DNA from: Hymenobacter mucosus
GTDB taxonomy: Bacteria; Bacteroidota; Bacteroidia; Cytophagales; Hymenobacteraceae
Reading direction: 5' to 3'
Assembly: GCF_900188255.1 (NCBI RefSeq)
Contig: NZ_FZNS01000003.1
Span: 611,280-675,279 of the forward strand
DNA: 64,000 nucleotides
The number at the start of each line of letters is the position of its first letter. The first letter of the stretch is position 1. The notes beneath the pieces are model-generated. The model made no database searches, had not been told where the DNA came from, and worked only from the letters and a program-made list of their open reading frames with translations. This document shows, one piece after another, positions 7,693 to 15,989 of this stretch. The position numbers and the translations under genes are program-made.

Positions 7693-9096
7693 ATGAAGTC
7701 CAATCCCTCCTCCTTTTCGCGCAAGTCCTGGTTGGCCGTTGGCCTAGTATCGGCCCTAAGTCTCGGTAGCTGCGAAAAGAACTTCGACGCCCCTGATACA
7801 GCCGGTAGCTTATCGCAAAGCCAGACGGCCAACGCCTATGGCGAATCGGGGAAAGACTACGTTGCCAACGAACTGCTGGTCAAGTTCAAGGCTGGCTTGT
7901 CGGAAACGGCCAAGACTACGGCGCTGGCCCGCATCGGCGGCAAGGTGTCGGAGAAAATTCTCACCAAAGCCATGGAGCGCAAAGGCGACAAGGAGGGCCT
8001 GCTAGTAGTGCACACGCCGCTAGCAGCCATTGAGGCCATTACCAAGATGAAGGGTGGCCTAGAGGTAGAATTTGCCGAGCCCAACTACATCTATACCCAC
8101 AGCGCCGCCACCAACGATACGTACGTGGCCAATGGCTCACTCTGGGGCATGGACGCCGCCAACCAGTACGGCAGCCAGGCTTCCACAGCTTGGGCGGCGG
8201 GCAAAACCGGTTCTTCCAGCGTAGTAGTAGGCATTATTGATGAAGGATTACAATTTGACCACCCCGACTTGGCCGGCCAGATCTGGACGAACCCCTACGA
8301 CCCCGCCGATGGCGTGGACAATGACGGTAACGGCTACATTGATGACATTCACGGTTGGGACTTCGACGGCAACAACAACAGCGTATACGACGGTACTACC
8401 CGCGGTAGCTCCGACGACCACGGCACTCACGTAGCGGGCACCATTGGGGCTAAGGCCAACAACGGCCAGGGCGTGGCCGGCATGAACTGGAATATTACCA
8501 TCATCTCCACGAAGTTTCTGGGGCGCCGGGGCGGCACCACGGCCAACGCCGTGAAAGCCGTAGACTACCTCAACGACCTGAAAACCCGACACGGCATGAA
8601 CATCGTGGCTAGCAACAACTCCTGGGGAGGTGGCGGCTTCTCGCAGGCGCTCTACGATGCCGTAAACCGGGCCAACACCCAAAACATTCTGTTTGTGGCC
8701 GCAGCCGGCAATGGCGGCAGCGACGGCGTAGGCGACAACAACGATGCCGTAGCCAGCTACCCTTCCAACATGGATTTGCCCAACGTAATTGCCGTAGCTG
8801 CCATTACCTCGGCCGGGGCCAAGTCTAGCTTCTCTAATTATGGCGCTACCACCGTTGACATTGGCGCCCCAGGCTCGGGCATCTGGTCGAGCACAGCCTA
8901 CAACATCTACGAGTCGTACAACGGTACATCCATGGCTACGCCACACGTAACGGGCGCGGTGGCTCTGTACGCTTCTTTGCACCCCGGCTCCACGGCTGCT
9001 GCCATCAAGCAAGCCATCCTGAGCAGCGCCACGCCTACCGCCTCGTTGTCGGGTAAGTGCGTAACGGGTGGCCGCCTGAACGTGAGCACCTTCTAA
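7693..9096 (+). CDS. Secreted S8 subtilisin-like serine peptidase (lipoprotein signal)
   Basis: The start ATG at 7693 gives a lipoprotein signal with lipobox SLGSC (Cys27). Residues about 56-135 form a fervidolysin-type N-terminal propeptide (VANELLVKFKAGLS, ending VEFAEPNYIY). The catalytic triad is complete: Asp183 (GIIDEGLQFDHPDL), His243 (DDHGTHVAGT) and Ser413 (NGTSMATPH), with oxyanion Asn340 (AAAGNGG). The Asp is followed by Glu rather than the usual Ser/Thr, which is tolerated in this family. The 467-residue protein has no type IX sorting domain, so it probably acts in the periplasm or at the outer membrane. A long hairpin follows. Confidence 0.93.
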   Translation: MKSNPSSFSRKSWLAVGLVSALSLGSCEKNFDAPDTAGSLSQSQTANAYGESGKDYVANELLVKFKAGLSETAKTTALARIGGKVSEKILTKAMERKGDKEGLLVVHTPLAAIEAITKMKGGLEVEFAEPNYIYTHSAATNDTYVANGSLWGMDAANQYGSQASTAWAAGKTGSSSVVVGIIDEGLQFDHPDLAGQIWTNPYDPADGVDNDGNGYIDDIHGWDFDGNNNSVYDGTTRGSSDDHGTHVAGTIGAKANNGQGVAGMNWNITIISTKFLGRRGGTTANAVKAVDYLNDLKTRHGMNIVASNNSWGGGGFSQALYDAVNRANTQNILFVAAAGNGGSDGVGDNNDAVASYPSNMDLPNVIAVAAITSAGAKSSFSNYGATTVDIGAPGSGIWSSTAYNIYESYNGTSMATPHVTGAVALYASLHPGSTAAAIKQAILSSATPTASLSGKCVTGGRLNVSTF

Positions 9097-9120
9097 CTAG
9101 CGCTAGCGGCCCAGGCCCTT

Positions 9121-9168
9121 CTACCAACATAAAAGCCCTGCCATGCTGGCAGGGCTTTTTGTTGGTAG
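9121..9168. terminator. Long hairpin terminator with T tract
   Basis: CTACCAACA/TGTTGGTAG form an outer stem around a perfect AAAAGCCCTGCC/GGCAGGGCTTTT inner stem, followed by T5. It sits 24 bases after the subtilase stop. Confidence 0.85.
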
Positions 9169-9285
9169 CTAGGAAGCCCCACATTGGGGCAGGTGCAGCG
9201 CTAGCTGGCGGACTTGCCCAGCCATCTGGCTAGCTTACTCCAATCCAGAGAGGAGAACTCTCCTTGATTCAGCGAGGCGGCCTGT

Positions 9286-10347
9286 TTATTGTAGCTGCCG
9301 GTAGAGCTGGTCGCCGAGCACTTCCATGTCGCCCGTGTCGGTGTTGGTCAGTAGGATCACGACTTTGCGGAAGCTGGAGTCCATCAGCAGGGCGGAGTTG
9401 AACCCGTTAATGCTACCTCGACGCTCCAAGAGGGGCGTATTGGGAAAGGTCCGGTCGTTGAAGTAAAACCCCAGGGTAGGGTAGCCCCGGATGCCGTCTA
9501 TGTAAGTAGGGTCCTGCGGCTTGACCAGGTAGGCTGCGGTAGTTTTGCGGGAGAGCAGTCGATGTGATTTCAGCCCCTGCACCAGCTTGTACACATCCTC
9601 TGGGGTAGAGTACATGGCGCCGGCTCCCGCGTAATTGGAGAGGTAGACGGGCGAATCGTTGAAAAGCGTGTCGGTCTTGTGGCCCGCCCCAAACGTATAG
9701 TTGTGGTAGCCATAAGCCAAGTTAGGCGTGATGGTAGCCTCCCGAACAACGCCCGAATCGTGCAACTCGAGGGGTGTGAAAATGCGCTCCTGCAGCAGCG
9801 CGGCGTACGACTTGTGCGTGATTACCTCCAGAACGCGGGTAAGCAGCACGTAGTCTACATTATTGTAGTTGAAGCCCGGCGCCTTCGTCTGCTCGGGCCT
9901 GTTCACAAACTTCTTGACGTACTCCGCAGTGGAGTAGCGGGCCTTGTACGCCAGCAGAGGCTCGTTTTGTAGGCCGGAGTGGTGGGTCAGCAGCTCCCGA
10001 ATGGTAATGTTCTGGCAACTGGCCGGCAGGTCGGGGACGTACTGCGCGGCTTTGTCATCGAGTTGGAGCAAGGACTTCTCCATGAGCTGTAAAACCAGAA
10101 TGGTTGTGAAGGTTTTGGTCATGGAGGCAATAGGGAAGCGCGTGCTGGCCGTAATGGGCACCGCGAACTGCAGATTTGCATAGCCCTTGCTGACGCGGCC
10201 TACTACCTTGCCCTCCTGCACTACCAGCGCCGACCCGTTGAAGTGTCCTGCTTGGTAGGCAGCCTCCAGCACCCCCTCAACCGTGCTTTGGGCAAGTGCC
10301 CCGCCAGCCAACGCGCACAGTAAGAAAATCAGCAGTAATCGGCTCAT
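9286..10347 (-). CDS. Exported serine hydrolase, beta-lactamase class C / DD-peptidase family
   Basis: The 353-residue protein has a Sec signal peptide (MSRLLLIFLLCALAGGALAQ) and the penicillin-binding-like active site: SxxK as SMTK (75-78), YxN as YNN (161-163), and a KTG-equivalent RRGSINGF near the C-terminus. The LLTHHSGL block is typical of beta-lactamase-related peptidases and esterases. It probably cleaves a peptide or ester in the periplasm; true beta-lactamase activity cannot be told from sequence. It stands alone on the minus strand. Confidence 0.9.
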   Translation of the reverse strand: MSRLLLIFLLCALAGGALAQSTVEGVLEAAYQAGHFNGSALVVQEGKVVGRVSKGYANLQFAVPITASTRFPIASMTKTFTTILVLQLMEKSLLQLDDKAAQYVPDLPASCQNITIRELLTHHSGLQNEPLLAYKARYSTAEYVKKFVNRPEQTKAPGFNYNNVDYVLLTRVLEVITHKSYAALLQERIFTPLELHDSGVVREATITPNLAYGYHNYTFGAGHKTDTLFNDSPVYLSNYAGAGAMYSTPEDVYKLVQGLKSHRLLSRKTTAAYLVKPQDPTYIDGIRGYPTLGFYFNDRTFPNTPLLERRGSINGFNSALLMDSSFRKVVILLTNTDTGDMEVLGDQLYRQLQ

Positions 10348-10686
10348 GGAATATAGTACTAAGTAAGAGGTAGGAACAGTAGATAAAATCGGCTTGTATC
10401 AACTCACGTAACCTGCGCTGTGCGGGGCTTATACGCCCCAGAGGGCTGGCCGAAAGAGAATAGGTGTGGGTGGCAGCTCGCAGAACGTGCATTTCTTCTG
10501 CCTACTTCCTCAAGGATGCGGCAAGGCAGACGCCCAAGATAAGCGGACTTTATAACCCTACCTACGGCCGGTTGCTAGGTTGGCAATTACTGGTACATAA
10601 AGCGCCCCGCACGGGTAGTACCAGCCCGCTACACCTTCCTTTATCTTTGCTGCTTTCTATCTTTTCCTTATTCCTATAAATTTCTA
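10348..10686. other. Divergent intergenic region with a plus-strand -7 element
   Basis: I see no gene in these 339 bases. A TATCTTTG -7 element at 10642-10649 points to the lipoprotein gene at 10687. Confidence 0.4.
10642..10649 (+). promoter_or_regulatory. TAnnTTTG -7 element
   Basis: TATCTTTG matches the Bacteroidetes -7 consensus exactly and lies 37 bases before the lipoprotein start codon. No good TTG -33 element was found. Confidence 0.35.
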
Positions 10687-11208
10687 ATGAAGTATGCTCG
10701 TGCGTGTTGGTGGTTGACAAGTGCGGTATTGCTCGGGAGTTGCCAAAGTGAAAAGGCGGTGTTTTCCTTCTCTTCCCGGCCGCCGGTGGCTGCGGCCCCA
10801 ACTGCACCCGGCTCCCCGACGGCGGGGCAGGTAGGGGCAGCGCTACCCAGTAGGGATACGCCAGCAGCCGACCATACTGCTGGCCCGCAGGAGCACAAAG
10901 CGGCTGTATTTGCCAGGCACGCTCTACCCGTTCAGCTAAGCAAGATGCCTGTGGTGGCCGCTCGGCAGCTAGTGCCCCGCCCACATACGACGCAGCACGT
11001 AGCCCAGCAGCACCGCGCACCCAGGGAAGGAGGTGCCAAGGCATTTGCGGCAATAGCTTGTTTTCTGTCGGTGGTGGTGCTGTTGCTGGGTCTGGGCTTG
11101 CTCGTGGCCGGAGCCACGGCTAGTAGCGTGGGGGTAGGAGCCATCATTGGCGGAGTTATTCTTTTCGGCCTGGGGTTGGCCGCCCTCATCACCTTTTCTA
11201 AGTACTGA
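10687..11208 (+). CDS. Lipoprotein with C-terminal double membrane hairpin, unknown function
   Basis: The 173-residue protein has a lipoprotein signal with lipobox LLGSC (Cys19). A Pro/Ala/His-rich linker of about 95 residues follows (residues about 30-120), then two Gly-rich hydrophobic segments (FLSVVVLLLGLGLLVAGA and VGAIIGGVILFGLGLAALI). A lipid anchor plus membrane helices in one small protein is unusual. This C-terminal pair resembles short helical hairpins seen in other Bacteroidetes proteins, but I assign no function. Confidence 0.65.
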   Translation: MKYARACWWLTSAVLLGSCQSEKAVFSFSSRPPVAAAPTAPGSPTAGQVGAALPSRDTPAADHTAGPQEHKAAVFARHALPVQLSKMPVVAARQLVPRPHTTQHVAQQHRAPREGGAKAFAAIACFLSVVVLLLGLGLLVAGATASSVGVGAIIGGVILFGLGLAALITFSKY

Positions 11209-11474
11209 GTTGAGTAGCCGCTGAGTTCCTCAGTTACTCCCTGAAATCCTGACCCGTTGTTGTTTCATCAAGAGGCTGGGTAGTAGAGCCAAGGGACGGC
11301 CCCGGAACCCGCAGACCATGAATGATTATACTAGGTGTAGCGTCGAGCTAGCAGCCGTTGAAGGTGGGCTGAGGAATATCCTGGCTGCTACAATGGCCCG
11401 AAACTTGACTTCTTATGCTTGCGTCTCCTTGTGAGGGCCGTACACTCCACCACGCTCTGTCCGCCGCCAGTCCT

Positions 11475-11954
11475 ATGAACCATTTGCCTAGTCTACCATC
11501 TTGCCTGCTCTTCCTTGGCCTGGCCCTGAGTAGCTGTAGCCAGAAAGCCACCGAAGCTACCGGCACCATTCCCTCCAGCGTTGCTATGTCTGCCGTAGCC
11601 CCAAACCCCGCTCTCCTCAACGGCCGCTGGCAGGTAAGCACCCTCAACGGTACCCCCGTGCCCGCCACCGACTCTACGCGGGCGGCCCACCTGATTTTCG
11701 ATTCGGCCACGGGCCGCCTCTCGGGCTTTACTAGCTGCAACCGCCTCATGGGAAGCTATACCGCCACCAGCAATACGCTCAGCTTTGGGCAAGTAGGTTC
11801 TACCCGCATGGCTTGCCTGGGCCCGAACGTGGAGCAGCAACTGCTAGCCGTGCTCAATACCCCAAGCCTTACCTATCAAATCAGTGCCGATAACCAGTTG
11901 ACCCTGCTTTCTGGTGCTACGCCGGTAGCCGTACTCACGCGCGCCGCGCAGTAA
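11475..11954 (+). CDS. META (HslJ-like) domain lipoprotein
   Basis: The start ATG at 11475 gives a lipoprotein signal with lipobox ALSSC (Cys21). The remainder matches the META/HslJ domain: LNGRWQVSTLNG, then FDSATGRLSGFTSCNRLMGS and the short TRMACLGPNVEQQLLAVL block. In E. coli HslJ is a heat-inducible outer-membrane lipoprotein linked to novobiocin resistance; the fold may stabilise envelope components. The length of 159 residues is normal for a single domain. It is not obviously in an operon. Confidence 0.88.
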   Translation: MNHLPSLPSCLLFLGLALSSCSQKATEATGTIPSSVAMSAVAPNPALLNGRWQVSTLNGTPVPATDSTRAAHLIFDSATGRLSGFTSCNRLMGSYTATSNTLSFGQVGSTRMACLGPNVEQQLLAVLNTPSLTYQISADNQLTLLSGATPVAVLTRAAQ

Positions 11955-12095
11955 CTCAATCACTCTTACGCGCGGAATGACGTTCTTCTGGGTACAGGCA
12001 GCCTACGGCGTGCTCATTGCCTAACCCCTAGGCCGTGCTCGTACCCTGCTGCGGAATCCGGTATGTTGCTTCGCTTATCGTTGCTACTAAAACAG

Positions 12096-12133
12096 AACCG
12101 CTCCTGGCGCACAGGCTGGCACCAGGAGCGGTT
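12096..12133. terminator. Hairpin terminator between convergent genes
   Basis: A perfect 12-bp stem (AACCGCTCCTGG at 12096-12107, CCAGGAGCGGTT at 12122-12133) lies between the META gene and the convergent DUF4394 gene. Confidence 0.7.
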
Positions 12134-12154
12134 GAAAATGTGGTAAGCTAACCG

Positions 12155-13699
12155 CTAAAAGCCCAGGCCAATAGTGAACCCGGAAACGCGGTCGGAGAAG
12201 TCGCCGAGGCGTTGGGCGCTACCCGTAGTGGTACTGAGGCGGTAGAGACCCGTGCGGCCCGATACTTCCAGCAGAGCATACGCCACGTTGCTGGTGCCCC
12301 CAATGTCAAAGCCGGTAGAGGCTTCAGCATTCACGCCGAGTGCGCCTACTTCTACCAGGGTACCATCGTTGGGCGGCATCTGCCGGAACAGCTTGTCGCT
12401 GGCTACATCTATATCGAAGAGGGTAGTAGTAGTGGTACCTGCTACGTTGTTGGCATAGGCGGCACCCGTAACGACGGGCGTACCGGGATTCAGGTTGCCA
12501 TCCTTAATAGTCGCCCCATCGGCGGGGTTAATGCGTAGATTCTGGCCCGTGTTGCTCACCACCCGAATGCGGTCTACCACGGGGTTAAAGTCAACCCCGA
12601 AAGAAGTGCCCTGAAGGGGCACGCTGAGCGTAGCTACCAGCGTGGCCGCGCCCGAAGAAGCATTCAGTGTAAACAAACGGCTGGCACTGCTCACGGCATA
12701 GAACTGCCCATTCACGGGTCGGAAATCAAGTCCAACTATCGTCTCCCCGCTGCTTAGGCCAATGATGGGCTTGGCAACGGATGTGCCAGGAGTGGTGGGG
12801 TTGAAGATAAGAAGCTGGCTACTGGCACTCACGGCGTAGGCCACGGGCTGGGTTGGAATGGCAAGGCCGGTATACTGCTCGTCCTTGTCGTACTTGGCCA
12901 AAATGCGCGCCGCCCCCGTGGTCAGGTCTACCTGGAAGAGCGTAGGTTTCTTGTTAACCTCAAACAGGCCCAGAGCCAGATCGGTGCCGGGTACAATGTC
13001 GAAGCCGCCATTGCCGGTGACCTTAATCTTCAGGTCGCCTACTTCCACCAGCGTACCATCGTTGGGGGGCGTTTGTTTGTAGAGCTTCTGGGTGGCTATA
13101 TCAATATCATACAGGGTAGTGGAGGCGGCCCCGGCTACGTTGTTGGTATACGCGGCTCCGGCCAGCATAGCTCCGCTCACTCCGTTAATAGTGCCATCTA
13201 CGGCAGCTACCGTACCGGTTTCGGGGTTCAGGCGTAGGTTCTGCCCGGCGTCCGTCACTACCCGAATACGGTCTACAGTGGGGTTGAAGTCGAAGCCCGC
13301 TACTGAGCCGGTAAGCGCCGGGGTGAAGGCCTGGGTGCCGATGGCGCGGGCGGCACCAGTTTGTGGGTTAATCACGTAGAGCCGGCTGCTGCTGCCCAGC
13401 CCGTAGAGCTGCCCCGTAGCCGGCCGGAAATCAATAGCCAGAACTCTCTCACCACTCTGCAAACCCGTAATAGAAACTGAGTTAACTACCCGGTCAGGGT
13501 TTGAGCCTTCAAATGCATCCAGCTGTAGGCCACCCGCCAGAGCGTAGAAGCGAAAAGGCAGATCTGCCCGTTTTACGTCGCTGATGCCCGTGCTGCCCGC
13601 CGGGGCCACCGCATCATCCGTGGCCTTTTCGCAACCAACCAACGCGCAGAAAAGCCCAGCAGTAGCCAATAGCTGGCCGAAGTAGAACTTGGTTTTCAT
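12155..13699 (-). CDS. DUF4394 lipoprotein with an internal duplication
   Basis: The 514-residue protein has a lipoprotein signal (lipobox ALVGC) and two copies of a DUF4394-type unit. Each copy has the same run of motifs: SGERVLAIDFRPATGQLYGL / SGETIVGLDFRPVNGQFYAV, then FNPTVDRIRVVTDAGQNLRL / FNPVVDRIRVVSNTGQNLRI, then NNVAG and PPNDGTLVEVG. The fold is probably a beta-propeller-like repeat. The function of DUF4394 is unknown; export suggests a surface or periplasmic role. It is a single-gene unit. Confidence 0.87.
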   Translation of the reverse strand: MKTKFYFGQLLATAGLFCALVGCEKATDDAVAPAGSTGISDVKRADLPFRFYALAGGLQLDAFEGSNPDRVVNSVSITGLQSGERVLAIDFRPATGQLYGLGSSSRLYVINPQTGAARAIGTQAFTPALTGSVAGFDFNPTVDRIRVVTDAGQNLRLNPETGTVAAVDGTINGVSGAMLAGAAYTNNVAGAASTTLYDIDIATQKLYKQTPPNDGTLVEVGDLKIKVTGNGGFDIVPGTDLALGLFEVNKKPTLFQVDLTTGAARILAKYDKDEQYTGLAIPTQPVAYAVSASSQLLIFNPTTPGTSVAKPIIGLSSGETIVGLDFRPVNGQFYAVSSASRLFTLNASSGAATLVATLSVPLQGTSFGVDFNPVVDRIRVVSNTGQNLRINPADGATIKDGNLNPGTPVVTGAAYANNVAGTTTTTLFDIDVASDKLFRQMPPNDGTLVEVGALGVNAEASTGFDIGGTSNVAYALLEVSGRTGLYRLSTTTGSAQRLGDFSDRVSGFTIGLGF

Positions 13700-13890
13700 T
13701 TGTAGGAGTTTAGGTGAGATAAATCCGTGATGAGAAAAGCTACGCAGTGGATATAGGAGCGGATTGCGGGTAGAAGAAAAAGCTGAAATTTAGGTAGTTG
13801 AATCCTGAGGAAGGAGTTCCGAGACTACTCGTAGGTTCTAAGACCACTAGCGGAGAGGCGCATCACCTTACCTTCGCCCAAAACGGCCCC

Positions 13891-14400
13891 ATGATTACGC
13901 TAGCTCCCCTGCAACCCGAACACGTAGGCCACTTCTATAAGTGGATCAGAGACCCGGAAGTCATCGAGTATTCCCTGTCGGCGTTCCAGACCATGACCAC
14001 GGAGGCCCAGATTGACGCCTGGTTTGCCCGCACCCTCCACGACGACAGCAGCCTCAACCGGGGCATCTTCACCACCGATACCCAGGAGCTACTCGGCTAT
14101 GCGGGCATCTCCGGCATTTCTCGGCTCAACCACTCGGGCGAGTATTTCATCTTCATCGGGGAGAAAGCCTACTGGGGCCGGGGCGTGGGCACCGAAGTCA
14201 CGAAGCAAGTGCTGGCTCTGGGCTTTACCGAGCTCCTCCTCAACCGCATCATGCTCACCGTCTCGGAGCCAAATGTGGGCGGGGTGCGGGCCTACCAGAA
14301 GGCCGGGTTTAAACTGGAAGGCCGCCTGCGCGAAGCCTGCCTGCGCCATGGGCAGTTCCATGATAAGCTCATCATGTCGGTGCTGAAAGCCGAGTGGTAG
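13891..14400 (+). CDS. GNAT family N-acetyltransferase
   Basis: The start ATG at 13891 gives a 169-residue protein that begins MITLAPLQPEHVGHFYKWIR, typical of RimJ/RimL-like acetyltransferases. The acetyl-CoA loop is GEKAYWGRGVGTEVTKQVL, and the family-typical NRIMLTVSEPNVGGVRAYQKAGF block follows. The substrate is unknown. The last 50 codons are repeated as a fragment at 15651-15800, so this gene and its broken copy flank the accessory module. Confidence 0.88.
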   Translation: MITLAPLQPEHVGHFYKWIRDPEVIEYSLSAFQTMTTEAQIDAWFARTLHDDSSLNRGIFTTDTQELLGYAGISGISRLNHSGEYFIFIGEKAYWGRGVGTEVTKQVLALGFTELLLNRIMLTVSEPNVGGVRAYQKAGFKLEGRLREACLRHGQFHDKLIMSVLKAEW

Positions 14401-14651
14401 CTGCCAGTAGCTTGCGTTTCGCTGATCAGATTGCCTCGCCCGTAGTCGAATGCTGGAGCAGGTCAACTATTCATTATCTCGGTACCCTAGGAACCTGGCT
14501 ACCGCAAACCCTCCAGCGAAACCTGCTGCCAGCTCTGAAGGCACCATGCAGCTGGACCGTAGCCGCGCCGCCGGCAAATCCGGCTCCGGTCCCATCTTCT
14601 ATGAAGTGCCAGCCAAGGCCAAAGGCCTGAAATGGGTATTCCGCAACAGTA

Positions 14652-14665
14652 AGAGCGTGTTTGGG
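14652..14665 (+). repeat. Left inverted repeat of an IS-like module
   Basis: AGAGCGTGTTTGGG here is the exact reverse complement of 15450-15463. Together with the transposase remnant next to the right copy, this suggests the terminal inverted repeats of an insertion sequence. Confidence 0.6.
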
Positions 14666-14677
14666 CTATTAAAATTG

Positions 14678-14701
14678 GTCATGCTGAACTTATCGAAGCA
14701 T
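14678..14701 (+). repeat. Possible dispersed-repeat motif
   Basis: The block GTCATGCTGAACTTATCG plus GAAGCAT resembles a short motif that I recall as abundant between genes of Bacteroidetes such as Hymenobacter. Only one copy is seen in this window, so this rests on memory rather than on repetition here. Confidence 0.25.
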
Positions 14702-14749
14702 AGCGTGCCAGGGGCCTTTTACCAAAACCAAACAGCCTCTTCGCGTAAA

Positions 14750-14781
14750 AAAAGCCTTTCTGTTTGCGCAGAAAGGCTTTT
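14750..14781. terminator. Hairpin terminator of the minus-strand gene inside the IS-like module
   Basis: A perfect 13-bp stem (14750-14762 with 14769-14781) has A/T tracts on both sides and sits 21 bases past the stop of the 14803-15171 gene. Confidence 0.75.
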
Positions 14782-14802
14782 CCCAAAACAAGTAACGGAC
14801 GA

Positions 14803-15171
14803 TTAGCGGTATTTCGGCATCTCCTCTCGCTCGGAGAGCAAGCCGGTGGTCAGCAGCGTGGCGCCGATGGCCAAGAAGGTGTTGCGTGCTTTTTTGTTGT
14901 TGGAAAAACCTAGGAGCCACGGCGCACCTAAACTGGTGAGGGCCGTCACCACATCGATGGCCAGGTGGGTTTTGTAGGGAACCGATTTTACCAGGCCCCA
15001 CTCGGCGCGCGTGAAGGCGGTGAGGGCCAAGATGCTGCTGCCCAACACGTAGCCTAAGGTAGCGGGGGTCTTGTCTTCGCGAAAGCCGATGAGCGCCGGG
15101 GCGGCGGCGACGAGGGGGGCGGCGGAATAGTCGAGGGCGCCGTGCATACGGCGGGAAATGGGCTTGCTCAT
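14803..15171 (-). CDS. Small membrane protein, HGAxDY family, inside IS-like ends
   Basis: The start ATG at 15171 gives a 122-residue protein with HGALDY near the N-terminus and about four hydrophobic segments (AAPLVAAAPALIGF, TLGYVLGSSILALTAF, VVTALTSLGAPWLLGF, FLAIGATLLTTGLL). It is a paralogue of 6349-6726. The gene sits between two matching 14-bp inverted repeats and next to a transposase start, so it may be IS cargo or a resident gene bracketed by IS remains. Function is unknown. Confidence 0.72.
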   Translation of the reverse strand: MSKPISRRMHGALDYSAAPLVAAAPALIGFREDKTPATLGYVLGSSILALTAFTRAEWGLVKSVPYKTHLAIDVVTALTSLGAPWLLGFSNNKKARNTFLAIGATLLTTGLLSEREEMPKYR

Positions 15172-15311
15172 AAGGGCGATTAACGAGTAGATAAAGAGGA
15201 AGATGGATGCAGGATTAACGGCAGCCGTCAGCCAAAGGATATGGTTGCGCTTGGCGTTCAGCACAACTGCCGGCGGCGGCTATAGAAGCAAGGCGACCCA
15301 GTTGAACGTGG

Positions 15312-15380
15312 TCAGGTGTATTCTTCTATCGCCATAACTTGCCACTGCGCGTCAGTAAGGGGTTGATAGCCGTCAACCAT
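15312..15380 (-). pseudogene. Truncated transposase N-terminus (IS5-like)
   Basis: The 22-codon remnant reads MVDGYQPLTDAQWQVMAIEE plus two residues, then TGA. The YxPLTDxQW pattern is typical of the first residues of IS5-family transposases. It reads inward from the right inverted repeat at 15450-15463, as the transposase start of such an element would. The rest of the transposase is missing. Confidence 0.6.
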
Positions 15381-15650
15381 CATGCGAACGGAAGCCTAGC
15401 AACTCCCGCCGCAACTCACTGACTCGCTTCTTTTACGCCCTCTTCATTTCCCAAACACGCTCTAAGGGTTCCGCCCTAGACATGGCCGAGAAGGCCGTGT
15501 AGTCTTCGACATCGTCCGATAAGCACCTCTCGATTCACGGCAAAGCCAAAACCCGGCAGGAGATACGCAACGCCCAGAACCACTGTGCATCTACGGCCAT
15601 CAGCCAAGCATCGTCGCGCTGTTGCAGCTCCCCACTTCCTGCACTGCATT
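15381..15650. other. Right end of IS-like module and degenerate DNA
   Basis: This stretch holds the right inverted repeat (15450-15463) and about 190 bases in which I see no intact gene. Short minus-strand coding-like pieces are broken by stops. Confidence 0.4.
15450..15463 (-). repeat. Right inverted repeat of an IS-like module
   Basis: CCCAAACACGCTCT is the exact reverse complement of 14652-14665. The bases just outside (TA on the left, AA on the right) do not give a clear target duplication. Confidence 0.6.
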
Positions 15651-15800
15651 ATGCTCACCGTCTCGGAGCCAAACGTAGGCGGGGTAAAAGCCTACGCCAA
15701 GGGCGGCTTCAAGCTGGAAGGCCGCCTACGCGAGGCCTGCCTGCGCAACGGCCAGTTCCATGATAAACTCATCATGTCGGTACTGAAAGCCGAGTGGTAG
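15651..15800 (+). pseudogene. Truncated copy of the GNAT acetyltransferase (last 50 codons)
   Basis: These 150 bases align without gaps to 14251-14400, the end of the intact GNAT gene, from ATGCTCACCGTCTCGGAGCC to the shared stop. I count about 20 mismatches, many of them silent. The N-terminal two thirds, including the acetyl-CoA loop, are missing, so this is a remnant. Upstream sequence does not resemble the intact gene. Confidence 0.85.
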
Positions 15801-15989
15801 GCGCCCGGCTCTAGGCCACCCCCGCCGCCTAGGTGGGGCCATGCTGCACTAGGGTTTACTCAGTAGGCCAAGTTATTTTGAAGCTAATATGTATTTGTTA
15901 GAAGAGGGTAGTAGCATGAAAAAAAATAGCTTTTCAAGTAGGTTAATACACTAACTTGTAAAGCATTTATTAACACTAAACTTTTCAAA

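Larger units (their letters stand above)
14401..14802. other. Accessory junction with possible gene remnant
   Basis: No intact gene is visible here. A plus-strand frame from about 14546 to 14651 reads MQLDRSRAAGKSGSGPIFYE and then VPAKAKGLKWVFRNSK, which looks like coding sequence cut off at the left inverted repeat (14652). I do not recognise it. The rest holds the inverted repeat, a short dispersed-type motif and a terminator. Confidence 0.35.
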
